The notes under the pieces were generated by a model. The model did no database searches and was not told the origin of the DNA. It worked only from the letters and a program-made list of their open reading frames with translations. Positions 1-8,663 of a stretch of DNA of 16,552 nt are shown in pieces. Made by a program: the position numbers and the translations under genes. Within the stretch, counting starts at the first letter, position 1. The number at the start of each line of letters is the position of its first letter. This stretch comes from Flavobacteriales bacterium UBA2040 (lineage in GTDB: Bacteria > Bacteroidota > Bacteroidia > Flavobacteriales_D > Crocinitomicaceae), in NCBI GenBank assembly GCA_002332715.1, contig DDBE01000052.1, forward strand, positions 1 to 16,552, written 5' to 3'.

Positions 1-402
1 ATCATAGATATTACCAAGAAAATCGCCGTTGAATTGAAAACTGTCGGTTTAATGAATATCCAATTTGCCATTAAGGACGACAAAGTATATGTAATTGAGG
101 CAAATCCTAGAGCTTCTAGAACAGTTCCTTTCATTGCAAAAGCATATGATGAACCGTATGTGAATTACGCAACAAAAGTAATGCTCGGTGAGAAAAAGGT
201 GAAAGACTTTGATTTTAAACCGAAATTGGAAGGATATGCAATCAAAATACCAGTCTTTTCGTATGAGAAATTTCCAGATGTAAAAAAGGAATTAGGGCCA
301 GAAATGAAATCGACAGGTGAAGCAATTCGTTTTATCAAGAACCTTCGCGATCCTTTCTTTACGAAGATTTACAGCGAGCGAAACATGCACCTTTCAAAAT
401 AG
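1..402 (+). CDS. carB: Carbamoyl-phosphate synthase large subunit, C-terminal part (5' end outside window)
   Basis: The reading frame is open from base 1 and ends at TAG 400-402, giving the last 133 residues. CarB, with the small subunit CarA, makes carbamoyl phosphate from glutamine-derived ammonia, bicarbonate and two ATP for arginine and pyrimidine synthesis in the cytoplasm. The visible part is the end of the second ATP-grasp unit: GLMNIQFAI and VIEANPRASRTVPFIAKA are the typical ATP/metal-binding strand of CarB, and LGPEMKSTGEA is the usual segment after it. In E. coli CarB an MGS-like regulatory domain of more than 100 residues follows. Here the protein stops about 30 residues past the GPEMKSTGEA motif. 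From memory this short end is normal for flavobacterial CarB, so I do not treat it as a truncation. A DUF4834-like gene starts 6 bases downstream. Confidence 0.93.
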   Translation: MIDITKKIAVELKTVGLMNIQFAIKDDKVYVIEANPRASRTVPFIAKAYDEPYVNYATKVMLGEKKVKDFDFKPKLEGYAIKIPVFSYEKFPDVKKELGPEMKSTGEAIRFIKNLRDPFFTKIYSERNMHLSK

Positions 403-408
403 AAATCT

Positions 409-660
409 ATGCTTGAGTCCAGTTTTACTGGGATAATCCGAACCGTTTTTATCATAATTGGTGTAATTACCATTTTGCGATTATTGGGTAGAGTTATGCA
501 TGTGCGACGGAATCAAAACGAACTTCGCAATATAGAGGAGAGGGAAGAAGAAATCAAAAACGCGCGTAGAAATACAGGTCGAATTGATTTTCTGAATTCT
601 CAATCAAATAATTCTTCTAGTAAGATAGAGGATGTGGATTTCGAGGAGCTCAAAGATTAA
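409..660 (+). CDS. DUF4834-like small membrane protein
   Basis: This 83-residue protein of unknown function has one hydrophobic N-terminal helix (about residues 8-28, GIIRTVFIIIGVITILRLLG). A highly charged stretch follows (about 33-55, rich in R and E), then a polar tail ending in EDVDFEELKD. The hydrophobic anchor, the NTGRID segment and the acidic V-[DE]-[FY]-E-E end resemble DUF4834, a family of short proteins restricted to Bacteroidota. The match is by pattern only. The ATG at 409 lies 6 bases after the carB stop, so the two are probably cotranscribed. The next gene, for a YfhO protein, starts 76 bases later; I recall this pair being adjacent in other flavobacteria. The helix followed by basic residues suggests an inner-membrane anchor with a cytoplasmic tail. 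Confidence 0.75.
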   Translation: MLESSFTGIIRTVFIIIGVITILRLLGRVMHVRRNQNELRNIEEREEEIKNARRNTGRIDFLNSQSNNSSSKIEDVDFEELKD

Positions 661-736
661 TTCTATCCTATTTACGGCAGTGTTTTTTTCATTAACTTCA
701 CGCATATTTTGTTGAATCAACCAAACTTCATTCTTT

Positions 737-3709
737 ATGAATTTTAAAAGCTTTTTTCAGAAATACGGCATCCATTTCATTGCTGTAGCCCTGTTTTTAA
801 TCACCGCGGTGGTATATTTCTCCCCACAGTTTGATGGATACGGATTAAAACAACATGACATTAAAGAATTCAAAGGAATGTCGAATGAAATCGTTCATCA
901 TAGAGAAAAAACAGGAGAAGAACCCTTGTGGACAAACTCTATGTTTGGCGGAATGCCAGCTGCACAAATTTCTGTCGTTCACTCCGGAAATATTTTCAAC
1001 AATGCTGTTATCGCCCTCATCAAAATGTTTTCGGCACCTGCCGGGATATTCATTCTGCATTTGATTGGGTTCTACATTATGGCTTTGTTGCTTCGCATTA
1101 AACCAATCATCGGTATTATTGGTGCCTTCGCTTTTGCTTTTTCGTCTTACGAAATCGTAATCATGCAGGCAGGTCATAACTCCAAAGCGATGGCGGTAGC
1201 TTTTATTCCTGCAGTGTTAGGCGCCTTTATTTATGCTTTTAGGACCAATTGGAAACTAGGAGCTCTGTTCTCCGCTATTTTCATGTGTATTGAAATATCC
1301 ATGAACCACTTTCAAGTCACGTATTACTTGGGATTCTTATTATTTGGTCTGGGGATTTTCTTTTTGATTGAAGCTATTCAGAAGAAAGAACTTAAAAACT
1401 TTATTTTGGCCACAGGAGGTATCATTGCTGGTTATCTGATCGCCTTATTCATTAATTACGGTATTATTTCCATGACAAATGATTATGCGAAACATACCAT
1501 TCGTGGGGCAAATGATCTTTCCATAAAACCAGACGGAACACCTTTTGACGAAGTGCAAACAGGCTTGGACAAAGATTATATCACCAATTGGAGTTATGGT
1601 GTTGATGAGTCTTTTACCTTGATATCGCCCTATGTAAAAGGATCTCACAATAGTATTGAAATTGGAAATACCAACTTTGCCGAAACGGTTGAAAACATGG
1701 ATTTCAACCGAGACGAAATGAATGCGATTATGAACAATCAACTTTATTTTGGAGAACAGCCCATAACCTCAGGACCCGTTTACTTGGGCATTATCGTGGT
1801 ATTCCTGGCTTTGCTGGGCATGGTGTTTTTGAAAGACCGAATGAGATGGGTATTCTTGGCCGTGGCTGTTTTGGCTTTAATGCTTTCATGGGGGAAAAAC
1901 TTCATGGGGTTAACCGATTTCTTTATCGACAATATTCCAGGATATAATAAATTTAGAACGGTAACTATTATTTTAGTCTTACTGGAGTTGATAGCTCCTG
2001 TACTTGCTATTTTACTTCTTCAGAAGTTTTATGAAAATAGAGAAGAATTGAAATCAGAATCAAAGAAATTCCTAATCGTTTCAGGTGCATTTTTTGTATT
2101 TCTAGTTGGTTTAAAGGTAGTTGGAATAGACAAAACATATGGTTCAGAAAGAGAAAGAGATTCATACTCAGAGGAGGGCATAGCTCAATCAGTAACTGAA
2201 CAACTTTTGAATTCAGATCCAGCTCAGTTTAAGCAACAATACAATATTGATTTGAACGACCCTACGCAATTCAAACGTGTGGTGGACTCTCAAGTTGAAA
2301 GCCAAATGTCTAGTTTCACGAACATTCAAAAAGTGAGAAAAGAAGTGGCCTCACAATCATATACAAGATCTATCGTTTTTGCCTTGCTGGCCATTGGACT
2401 TTTGGCTCTTTTCTTTTACACAGCTGTTCCTTCACTAGCTATATTGATAGGTATTGGCGTTTTGATTGTGGCTGATTTAGCGATGGTCGATACGAATTAC
2501 TTGGGGAAAAGAGAGGCTCAAAATGGCGATTTTATTCACTGGGCACCAAAACCAGAAGGTGAGTATCCGTTAAGCCCAATTGATGCTGACATTGCAATAA
2601 TGGATGCAGAGCTAAGTGAGAATCCGTCATTAAAGAGCAAAATTGATCAAGGAGCGAAACTTGGCAATGAGAAGGCTGAAGAATTAGATTACAGCGGTGC
2701 GGATAAAAGTCGGGTAATCAATGATTATAAATTTGCAGCCTTGAATGAATGCACCAATTATCGCGTGTTTGATTTTGACGGTGGCTTTGGTAGTTCCAGA
2801 ACTTCGTATTATCACAAATCACTTGGTGGTTACCACGGAGCGAAATTGAGATCCATTCAAAACTTAATGGAGTTCCAACTTTCTCGTTCTAACAATGAAG
2901 TCTTAAACATGTTGAATGTGAAATACTTCATCCAAAAAGGCCAAATGAGAGCCAATCCAGGTGCTTTAGGTCCAGTTTGGTTGGTTGAGAAAATAAATAC
3001 GGTGAAAAGTGCAAACGATGAAATCCGAGCACTTGGTGGCAGATTCGATGTTTCGAACGCAGGCCCAGGAGAGTTATTGATTAATGACGAAAAGAAAGCA
3101 AGTCAATCGGTTTATGGTTCTGAGGTCATGAAGTATGTTTTGTCGGGGACGGATACTTTAGATGTGAATTTGACCAATGGACTTCCAGAAGGTGCAACGG
3201 CTTATATGGTTGTGGACACGAATGGTGTCACGAATTTAGTTCCTGAACAGACGATTCAATTGGACGTCACGAATTCATTCAAAAAGCTTGTAGCAATAAA
3301 GCTTTTTGAGAAATTTGAAGCGGGAAAAGAGGCCGTTATGTTAAGTGATTTTGCATCCAAACTCAGTCAAAAGAAGTTTTCAGGTAAAGGCACCATCAAA
3401 ATGAAGTCTTATGCACCGAATAAGTTGGTGTATTCTGCTGATCTTTCTGGAAAGCAATTTGCCGTCTTTTCTGAAATGTACTACCCAGATGGATGGACTG
3501 CGAAAGTAGATGGAAAAGAAGTAGAGATATTGAAGGTAGATTATACTCTGAGAGGACTTGAGCTAAAAGGAGGGAAGTATGAGGTTGTTTTTGAGTATAA
3601 TCTCCCGAAGTATAGAACGTCTTATTTGACATCATTAGTACTTTCAATCCTACTCTTGGGGCTAACAATATTTATGCTTTATAAGAATTACACAAATAAA
3701 AAGTCATAA
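737..3709 (+). CDS. YfhO family large membrane protein, putative GT-C-type glycosyltransferase
   Basis: This is a 990-residue polytopic inner-membrane protein. The N-terminal half has about a dozen hydrophobic segments, the first at residues 11-31, broken by extracytoplasmic loops. A soluble C-terminal region follows and one last helix lies near residues 960-980. Features typical of Bacteroidota YfhO proteins include AGHNSKAMAVAF in an early loop, RTSYYHKSLGGYHGAKL (about 688-704), YYPDGWTAKVDG (about 914-925) and the closing GGKYEVVFEYN. YfhO in Firmicutes is linked to sugar modification of lipoteichoic acid, and the fold is of the lipid-phosphosugar-dependent GT-C kind. The substrate in Bacteroidota is unknown. 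The FkbM methyltransferase gene begins 2 bases after its stop, so it probably heads a three-gene glycan operon. TATTTTG around 704-710 is a possible but imperfect promoter -7 element. Confidence 0.88.
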   Translation: MNFKSFFQKYGIHFIAVALFLITAVVYFSPQFDGYGLKQHDIKEFKGMSNEIVHHREKTGEEPLWTNSMFGGMPAAQISVVHSGNIFNNAVIALIKMFSAPAGIFILHLIGFYIMALLLRIKPIIGIIGAFAFAFSSYEIVIMQAGHNSKAMAVAFIPAVLGAFIYAFRTNWKLGALFSAIFMCIEISMNHFQVTYYLGFLLFGLGIFFLIEAIQKKELKNFILATGGIIAGYLIALFINYGIISMTNDYAKHTIRGANDLSIKPDGTPFDEVQTGLDKDYITNWSYGVDESFTLISPYVKGSHNSIEIGNTNFAETVENMDFNRDEMNAIMNNQLYFGEQPITSGPVYLGIIVVFLALLGMVFLKDRMRWVFLAVAVLALMLSWGKNFMGLTDFFIDNIPGYNKFRTVTIILVLLELIAPVLAILLLQKFYENREELKSESKKFLIVSGAFFVFLVGLKVVGIDKTYGSERERDSYSEEGIAQSVTEQLLNSDPAQFKQQYNIDLNDPTQFKRVVDSQVESQMSSFTNIQKVRKEVASQSYTRSIVFALLAIGLLALFFYTAVPSLAILIGIGVLIVADLAMVDTNYLGKREAQNGDFIHWAPKPEGEYPLSPIDADIAIMDAELSENPSLKSKIDQGAKLGNEKAEELDYSGADKSRVINDYKFAALNECTNYRVFDFDGGFGSSRTSYYHKSLGGYHGAKLRSIQNLMEFQLSRSNNEVLNMLNVKYFIQKGQMRANPGALGPVWLVEKINTVKSANDEIRALGGRFDVSNAGPGELLINDEKKASQSVYGSEVMKYVLSGTDTLDVNLTNGLPEGATAYMVVDTNGVTNLVPEQTIQLDVTNSFKKLVAIKLFEKFEAGKEAVMLSDFASKLSQKKFSGKGTIKMKSYAPNKLVYSADLSGKQFAVFSEMYYPDGWTAKVDGKEVEILKVDYTLRGLELKGGKYEVVFEYNLPKYRTSYLTSLVLSILLLGLTIFMLYKNYTNKKS

Positions 3710-3711
3710 GT

Positions 3712-4584
3712 ATGCATCATTTGTTAAGAAGTGTTCTTTATAGATTGTTGAAATTTCCACCTACGTATTTAGTTGGGATGGTTATGCTTAGGTTATTAAG
3801 AATGCTCAAGAATAAAACGTATAAAATCAAAGAAGAATTCGTTACCATCAAAAATTTTATGGGGTCGTTGAAAATGACGGTCAATAAGAATAGCACGATG
3901 GGTGGCGCGATATATTGGTACGGTTTTCACCACACAAGTGAATTACTCTATTTGTCAAAAACATTGAAATCGGATATGACCTTTGTTGATGTTGGTGCAA
4001 ACCAAGGCGAATTTAGTTTGTACGCTGCCTCATTACTAAAAAAGGGAAGGGTTTTATCTTTTGAACCTACCGAATGGCAATTAAAATTATTGAAAGAAAA
4101 TAAACAACTGAATAACTTTGACAATATTGAAATTTACGAATACGGTTTATTAGATAAAAATAAAGAACTAGAGGTATTTACCTCAAATGATACCAGGACT
4201 CATCATGGTCAGCATGAAGGGTTGTCGACGGTGTACAAAAGTGACACGAGAAATGTGTCTGAAGGAATTATTCAATTGAAAATTTTTGATGAACAACATT
4301 TTGAAACATTGAACAGGTTTGATGTACTAAAAATCGATATTGAGGGAGCAGAACTACCAGCTCTGAGGGGAATGGAGAAATCCATTGCTAAATTCAAACC
4401 AGTTGTCATTATCGAAATGGGTGAAGAAACGTTTAAACAAGCGGGATACAGTATAAAAGATGTGGATGCCTTTTTTACTCAATTTGGCTATTCTCCTTAT
4501 AAGTTTTATAGAGGTAGGTTGACCCCAATCGAAAGTTACTCTTATGAAGGATCTGACAATCTTGCTTTCATTGCTAATAAATGA
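3712..4584 (+). CDS. FkbM family S-adenosylmethionine-dependent methyltransferase
   Basis: This is a 290-residue protein of the FkbM methyltransferase family, which O-methylates sugars or other small molecules using AdoMet. The AdoMet-binding motif FVDVGANQGEFSLYA is at residues 91-105, with the acidic second strand LSFEPT at 115-120. The family signature LKIDIEGAE is at 206-214, followed by VVIIEMGEE. The first 40 residues are basic and hydrophobic and could associate with the membrane, but there is no clear signal peptide. The ATG at 3712 is 2 bases after the YfhO stop, and the gene's TGA overlaps the next gene's ATG as ATGA, so translational coupling is likely. Between a YfhO protein and a GT4 glycosyltransferase, its probable role is methylating a sugar of a surface polysaccharide. 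The substrate cannot be told from sequence. Confidence 0.9.
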   Translation: MHHLLRSVLYRLLKFPPTYLVGMVMLRLLRMLKNKTYKIKEEFVTIKNFMGSLKMTVNKNSTMGGAIYWYGFHHTSELLYLSKTLKSDMTFVDVGANQGEFSLYAASLLKKGRVLSFEPTEWQLKLLKENKQLNNFDNIEIYEYGLLDKNKELEVFTSNDTRTHHGQHEGLSTVYKSDTRNVSEGIIQLKIFDEQHFETLNRFDVLKIDIEGAELPALRGMEKSIAKFKPVVIIEMGEETFKQAGYSIKDVDAFFTQFGYSPYKFYRGRLTPIESYSYEGSDNLAFIANK

Positions 4585-5690
4585 AAAAAAAGAAAGTCTT
4601 ATTTATAACGAATTGGTACCCTAATTCAAGTTCTTTAAATCTGGGTGTTTTCATTAAACGCCACGCTGAATCAATAAATTTAATTGCAGAATTGACGACT
4701 GCAGCCATAACCATCTCTTCATCAAATAAAATCTTCGAGAAACAAGTTCATCAATCAAAAAACGAAAGTGTTGGTCATTTGATTCATATCGAAATCAAAA
4801 GCAAACTTTGGAAATTGATTACTTATATACCTTACTATCAGTATCGATTGATCAAAAAAGAATTGAAGAAAATAGATCATTTCGAATTTGATTTGGTGCA
4901 ATCCAACGTACTTTTCGCTGCCGGGTTGATCGGGGCTAGATTCAGCAGAAAACTAAATATTCCGCACGTTCACGTTGAGCATTGGTCAGGTATTAGTGAT
5001 TTTTTAAAGAAAAGTATTTACAAAAGACAGGGATACAATGCTTTAAAAAAAGCGAGCGCAATTGTTTGCGTTTCTGATTTTTTTAAAAACGATATCAGCC
5101 AAACTATACCAAATGACAATATCCATGTAATTCCAAATGTAATCAGTGATGATTTTCAGGTTTCAGTTAAAAAAGAATCAAACAATATTCGATTTTTGGC
5201 CGTTGCTCATTGGTCTTTTCCAAAGAAACCATCTTTATTTTTAAATGCTCTTAGCGCATTGGCAAAAACTGGTTTAACTTTTGAGTTGACCTTTATTGGC
5301 TCAGGTGAGTTGCAAGAGCAGATAATTGAAGAAGATTTCCCCTTTAAGATATTATTCCTGGGAGATATTAAAAACAAAGACTTGGTGAGCTACTATCAAG
5401 AAGCTGAGGTTTTCTTGCATGCCTCATCCTATGAAACCTTTTCTGTTGTGCCTATTGAAAGCTTACTTACAGGAACACCTGTTGTAGCAAGTAAAGTTGG
5501 TGTTTTACCCGAAATTATTAATGAGGATAATGGTGTTTTATGTAATGACACATTAGAGGATTGGATATCCGGCATTCAGAAGGTGGTGAATACAAAATAT
5601 GATGTGGAAAAAGTTAGAAAATCGGTCGAAGGCAAATTCAGCATGGAAACCGTTTCCAACAAGTTTAATGAGTTATACCAGTCACTTTAA
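4581..5690 (+). CDS. GT4-family glycosyltransferase
   Basis: This is a 369-residue GT-B-fold glycosyltransferase, expected on the cytoplasmic face of the membrane, transferring a sugar from a nucleotide donor to a growing lipid-linked glycan. The N-terminal half opens with KKVLFITNWYPN and contains HVHVEHWSG (about 129-137). The C-terminal donor-binding domain has the retaining GT4 EX7E motif (Glu285 and Glu293 in HASSYETFSVVPIE), followed by SLLTGTPVVAS and GVLPEII. The ATG overlaps the FkbM stop codon by four bases (ATGA), so it is the third gene of the YfhO-FkbM-GT4 operon. It ends 25 bases before the convergent epimerase gene, and I see no convincing terminator between them. Donor and acceptor are unknown. 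Confidence 0.92.
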   Translation: MKKKKVLFITNWYPNSSSLNLGVFIKRHAESINLIAELTTAAITISSSNKIFEKQVHQSKNESVGHLIHIEIKSKLWKLITYIPYYQYRLIKKELKKIDHFEFDLVQSNVLFAAGLIGARFSRKLNIPHVHVEHWSGISDFLKKSIYKRQGYNALKKASAIVCVSDFFKNDISQTIPNDNIHVIPNVISDDFQVSVKKESNNIRFLAVAHWSFPKKPSLFLNALSALAKTGLTFELTFIGSGELQEQIIEEDFPFKILFLGDIKNKDLVSYYQEAEVFLHASSYETFSVVPIESLLTGTPVVASKVGVLPEIINEDNGVLCNDTLEDWISGIQKVVNTKYDVEKVRKSVEGKFSMETVSNKFNELYQSL

Positions 5691-5715
5691 GAATAGTCGG
5701 CCACATAAATATGGA

Positions 5716-7275
5716 TTACTTTTCTTCAACAAATAGATCAAAGTCCTTGAAATAAATGTCCATCCCGTCTAGCTCGACAAAAATTTGAAACTCAGAAAAA
5801 GGCTTTTTGGGACTATATTTATTTTCTTGAATTACATTATAATGCTTCCATTTGGTCGCTCTCAACATGGCAGTATCAGAAGCTTCTCTGTAGAATACAC
5901 TTACTTTTTTTCCATTTGAAGAGTAACTTAAGGTATAATTCTTACTGGTGTCGCATTCCCTTAAATAAGTTTCTTCAAGATGTCCAAAAAACGGAATTTC
6001 ATACAAGCTACAATTCATATTGTGAACATTTGTAAGGGTTAATGGTTTTCTGTGAGAATTCCTGGATACAATTCTAATTTCATTTAAAACAGTATCAATA
6101 ATGTTAATTATAAGCACATTATCTTTTAAAGTTAGCGTGTATTTTTTTTCATTCAATCCTTCTACCTTTATTTTATTTGGACTCGTTGAATTGGTGACTG
6201 CCCTAATATTCGTTATTCTATCTGAATCTTCTATTTGCACAAGACATTTTTTATGCAACTGAATGGTATCAGAACGATTGATGTTTGCAAATTCTTTTTT
6301 AATTTCTTTTTTGTCAAACCTATAGTCACGAAACACGTGCGCTGTATCTCCATTAATTAATTCTTGTGATGATGCTATCGAATATTGAAGTTTTGGGTAT
6401 TTATAAAACGTGAGCACTTTATCATATTTCTCAGAAGCCATTTTAGCCCAAATCATCATTTGTTTCTTCAATCTTTCATCCTGATAAATTGAATACAAAT
6501 GTTCGAATTCTGCCAGCTCATATCTAATGTATTGATTTGTAATAGTTTTTGGTTTTCTATTATAGGATGTCCATGTCGGTGTATCATAATACTCCAATGC
6601 CGCGAACATCCCTTCGTAGCAACTTTCATGGACTTTTTGAGCAATGGTATCTTTTGGAAAATAAATTAAATATTCTTTTAGTCCGATTAAACCATTTATA
6701 AAACCATTAAGCACCGCTGGGTTTGACGTCGAATTAGGGTACTCTTCAATTACTTGATATCCTTCAGGCGTAACACCTATGGTTCCACCTTCTTTTAACG
6801 GCTTAATCATGAACTTTGTGAGTTGTTGAGCTACTTTTAAGCCAGCTTTGTCTTTAGTTAGATTATAATATCGAAGAGCAAATGAAACTGCTGTACCTTG
6901 TGTCATACCCGAGTACCAAGGTGCCTTTAAATCGTGAAAATTAAAATGATAGGGAAGTTTCATTTCAGAATCGTCATCACTAATATCGACTCTGCTCGTA
7001 TCTTGAAAATATTTAAACTGATTAATGACTTGATTGTAATACTTTTCATCTCCAGTTTTGTTAAACGCATCAAAAGCCATAATGCCATATACAGAAATGG
7101 TTAGTGCGTGATACTCTTTTTTTTGAGTAAGGATGCCAAGAGTGTCAAACTTCCTTTCGTACTGTTTTATATATTTTTCTATATTAAAGTGATTTGAAAA
7201 AGATACATATTTGGGCAATTGGGCACGTGAAATAAACGGGAATAGAAATAATAGGGAAAAAATGGCAATCTTCAT
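5716..7275 (-). CDS. Secreted D-glucuronyl C5-epimerase family protein
   Basis: This 519-residue protein has a clear signal peptide (MKIAIFSLLFLFPFISRAQ, likely cut after SRA), so it should act outside the cytoplasm. The region from about 40 to 330 is a helical-repeat (alpha/alpha-toroid) domain matching the glucuronyl C5-epimerase C-terminal family (PF06662), known for turning glucuronate into iduronate in heparin and heparan sulfate precursors. Matching motifs are APWYSGMTQGTAVSF (118-132), PLKEGG and VTPEGYQVIEEYPN (168-181), NPAVLNGFINGLIGLKEY (185-202), and the Tyr/His-rich part with WTSYNR (235-240) and YELAEFEHLYSIY (252-264). The last 190 or so residues look beta-rich and have no family I recognise. 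The start lies 12 bases after the stop of the upstream glycosyltransferase, so the two form an operon. Epimerisation of a glucuronate-containing polymer is inferred from the family only; a lyase-like or binding role is possible. Confidence 0.82.
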   Translation of the reverse strand: MKIAIFSLLFLFPFISRAQLPKYVSFSNHFNIEKYIKQYERKFDTLGILTQKKEYHALTISVYGIMAFDAFNKTGDEKYYNQVINQFKYFQDTSRVDISDDDSEMKLPYHFNFHDLKAPWYSGMTQGTAVSFALRYYNLTKDKAGLKVAQQLTKFMIKPLKEGGTIGVTPEGYQVIEEYPNSTSNPAVLNGFINGLIGLKEYLIYFPKDTIAQKVHESCYEGMFAALEYYDTPTWTSYNRKPKTITNQYIRYELAEFEHLYSIYQDERLKKQMMIWAKMASEKYDKVLTFYKYPKLQYSIASSQELINGDTAHVFRDYRFDKKEIKKEFANINRSDTIQLHKKCLVQIEDSDRITNIRAVTNSTSPNKIKVEGLNEKKYTLTLKDNVLIINIIDTVLNEIRIVSRNSHRKPLTLTNVHNMNCSLYEIPFFGHLEETYLRECDTSKNYTLSYSSNGKKVSVFYREASDTAMLRATKWKHYNVIQENKYSPKKPFSEFQIFVELDGMDIYFKDFDLFVEEK

Positions 7276-7287
7276 TTCAGTACATAG

Positions 7288-8547
7288 CTATTCTACGAAT
7301 TTAATGAAATTTGAAACATGATTTTTCGTTTCGAATTGAATTAGATTTTTTCTTTCTGCATGCAGTGAATTGGTCTTATACTGCTCAAACGAAGCTAACA
7401 AGTACTTTTTTAACTCAAGTGAATCTGTGTAATTAAACAATCGACCAGATTCTGTGGAAATTATCGCTTGGTTCAAATCGCCATCCTCAGGTCCAATCGC
7501 TAAAATCGGTCGTTTGGAATTTAAGTACTCAAAAAATTTCCCTGTTAACGTACCGCCCACATTCCCCTGGTTATTCACGATTAACAAGAGCATCTGAGTG
7601 CAGCGCTGCATTAGAATGCTTTCCTTGTGCGACAAATTCCCTTTGAGATGAACGAATGTCTTTAGTCCATGTATATCAACAGAGGTTGTAATCGAATTAT
7701 CTACAAAACCATATAAATCAACCTGAAGTGCGTCGCTGAATTCCTTATTCGAAGTAGTTAATTCGGCTAATACCTTCCAAAGTAATTCTGGATTTCTAGA
7801 GTTGGGAAGTGAACCAAAATGCGAAATAGTGAACTTTTTAGTTAATTCTGAATCGAAATTTAGATCGAATTCAAAACCATTTGTCACAACTTCAATTTTT
7901 CTTTTGCCCAATTCAGTCAATTCTTCGGCCACTCCAGTGGAAATGGTCACCACATGATCCGCTTCAGTTAAAACACTGTATTCTAAGTTTTTATTCTTGC
8001 GTATAGCGCGTTCATTCGAATTCAAATCCTCGGCAAAGTCAATCCCAGACCAAGGATCACGAAAATCTGTTATCCAATGCAAGTTTAATTTTCGCTTTAA
8101 ATTACGGCCAATGAGGTGTAGACTATGCGGTGGACCAGTTGTTATTATGGTTGTTATCTCAGGATTTGCTTTTAAATATTTTCTTAAAAAACGAGTACTT
8201 GGCCGAACCCATAACATCCGCGCATCAGGGATGAATATATTCCCTCGCACCCAAATTAATGCTTTTGTAATGAATGTTTTTTTTTCTTTGTGTGTGAATC
8301 CTGAACCGCCACTTTTGGACTTTAAGTATTGGTTAGGTTCAATTATTTTATGCTTGATAATTTTGAGATCCGACGAAACTTCGGCCAGCAACTCTTCATC
8401 GAGAATAGGGTAAGCGGGATTTTCAGGACAATAAACGGTTAATTCAACATTGTTTTCCGCAAAATATTTTGACATTCTCAACCATCTGTGTACCCCAGCA
8501 CCTCCTGCGGGTGGCCAATAATAAGTGATTAGCAACGCTTTTTTCAT
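7288..8547 (-). CDS. Glycosyltransferase, GT-B fold (GT4-like)
   Basis: This 419-residue protein belongs to a glycosyltransferase group common in Bacteroidota polysaccharide loci. It opens with ALLITYYWPPAGGAGVHRW, the glycine-rich N-terminal loop, followed by TTGPPHSLHLIG (about 138-149) and WITDFRDPWSG (about 159-169), both typical of this group. The C-terminal domain has ISHFGSLPNSRNPELL and GGTLTGKFFEYLNSKRPILA, the position where GT4 enzymes bind the nucleotide sugar. I chose the ATG at 8547: three codons upstream there is only a TTG (8556), and homologues begin MKK-ALLITYYWPP. The epimerase gene follows after 12 bases. The flippase gene is divergent, with a 116-base spacer. Sugar donor and acceptor are unknown. 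Confidence 0.9.
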   Translation of the reverse strand: MKKALLITYYWPPAGGAGVHRWLRMSKYFAENNVELTVYCPENPAYPILDEELLAEVSSDLKIIKHKIIEPNQYLKSKSGGSGFTHKEKKTFITKALIWVRGNIFIPDARMLWVRPSTRFLRKYLKANPEITTIITTGPPHSLHLIGRNLKRKLNLHWITDFRDPWSGIDFAEDLNSNERAIRKNKNLEYSVLTEADHVVTISTGVAEELTELGKRKIEVVTNGFEFDLNFDSELTKKFTISHFGSLPNSRNPELLWKVLAELTTSNKEFSDALQVDLYGFVDNSITTSVDIHGLKTFVHLKGNLSHKESILMQRCTQMLLLIVNNQGNVGGTLTGKFFEYLNSKRPILAIGPEDGDLNQAIISTESGRLFNYTDSLELKKYLLASFEQYKTNSLHAERKNLIQFETKNHVSNFIKFVE

Positions 8548-8663
8548 GTTGGTCAAATTTAAACAAATTAAAAGGTTTTCATTTGTTACGACAAGAAAGG
8601 TTTTTCAATTTAGAACACCGACTTGATGTTTGAATTATTACCTTCGTTCAACGAAAATAATCG
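8548..8663. promoter_or_regulatory. Divergent intergenic region between glycosyltransferase and flippase genes
   Basis: This 116-base AT-rich spacer must hold promoters for two divergent transcription units. On the minus strand, TAAATTTG (complement of 8554-8561) matches the Bacteroidota -7 consensus TAnnTTTG exactly. It lies only 6 bases before the chosen ATG, so it would give an almost leaderless transcript and may be chance. On the plus strand, TACCTTCG (8639-8646) is one base off the same consensus and lies 17 bases before the flippase ATG. I see no clear -33 TTTG at the right spacing for either. I see no operator or hairpin. Confidence 0.3.

Noticed and set aside
845..1177. Minus-strand ORF of 110 codons inside the YfhO gene
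   Set aside because: It is antisense to clear membrane segments, and its His/Cys-rich composition is typical of a shadow frame.
5701..5714. Imperfect inverted repeat CCACATAAATATGG between the convergent genes as a terminator
   Set aside because: The stem is short, AT-rich and mismatched, with no T-run after it.
7997..8413. Plus-strand ORF of 138 codons inside the minus-strand glycosyltransferase
   Set aside because: It is antisense to a well-recognised gene, and its translation has no coherent domain or motif.
8545..8556. Glycosyltransferase start at TTG 8556
   Set aside because: An ATG three codons later matches the family start MKKALL, and the TTG overlaps a possible promoter element.
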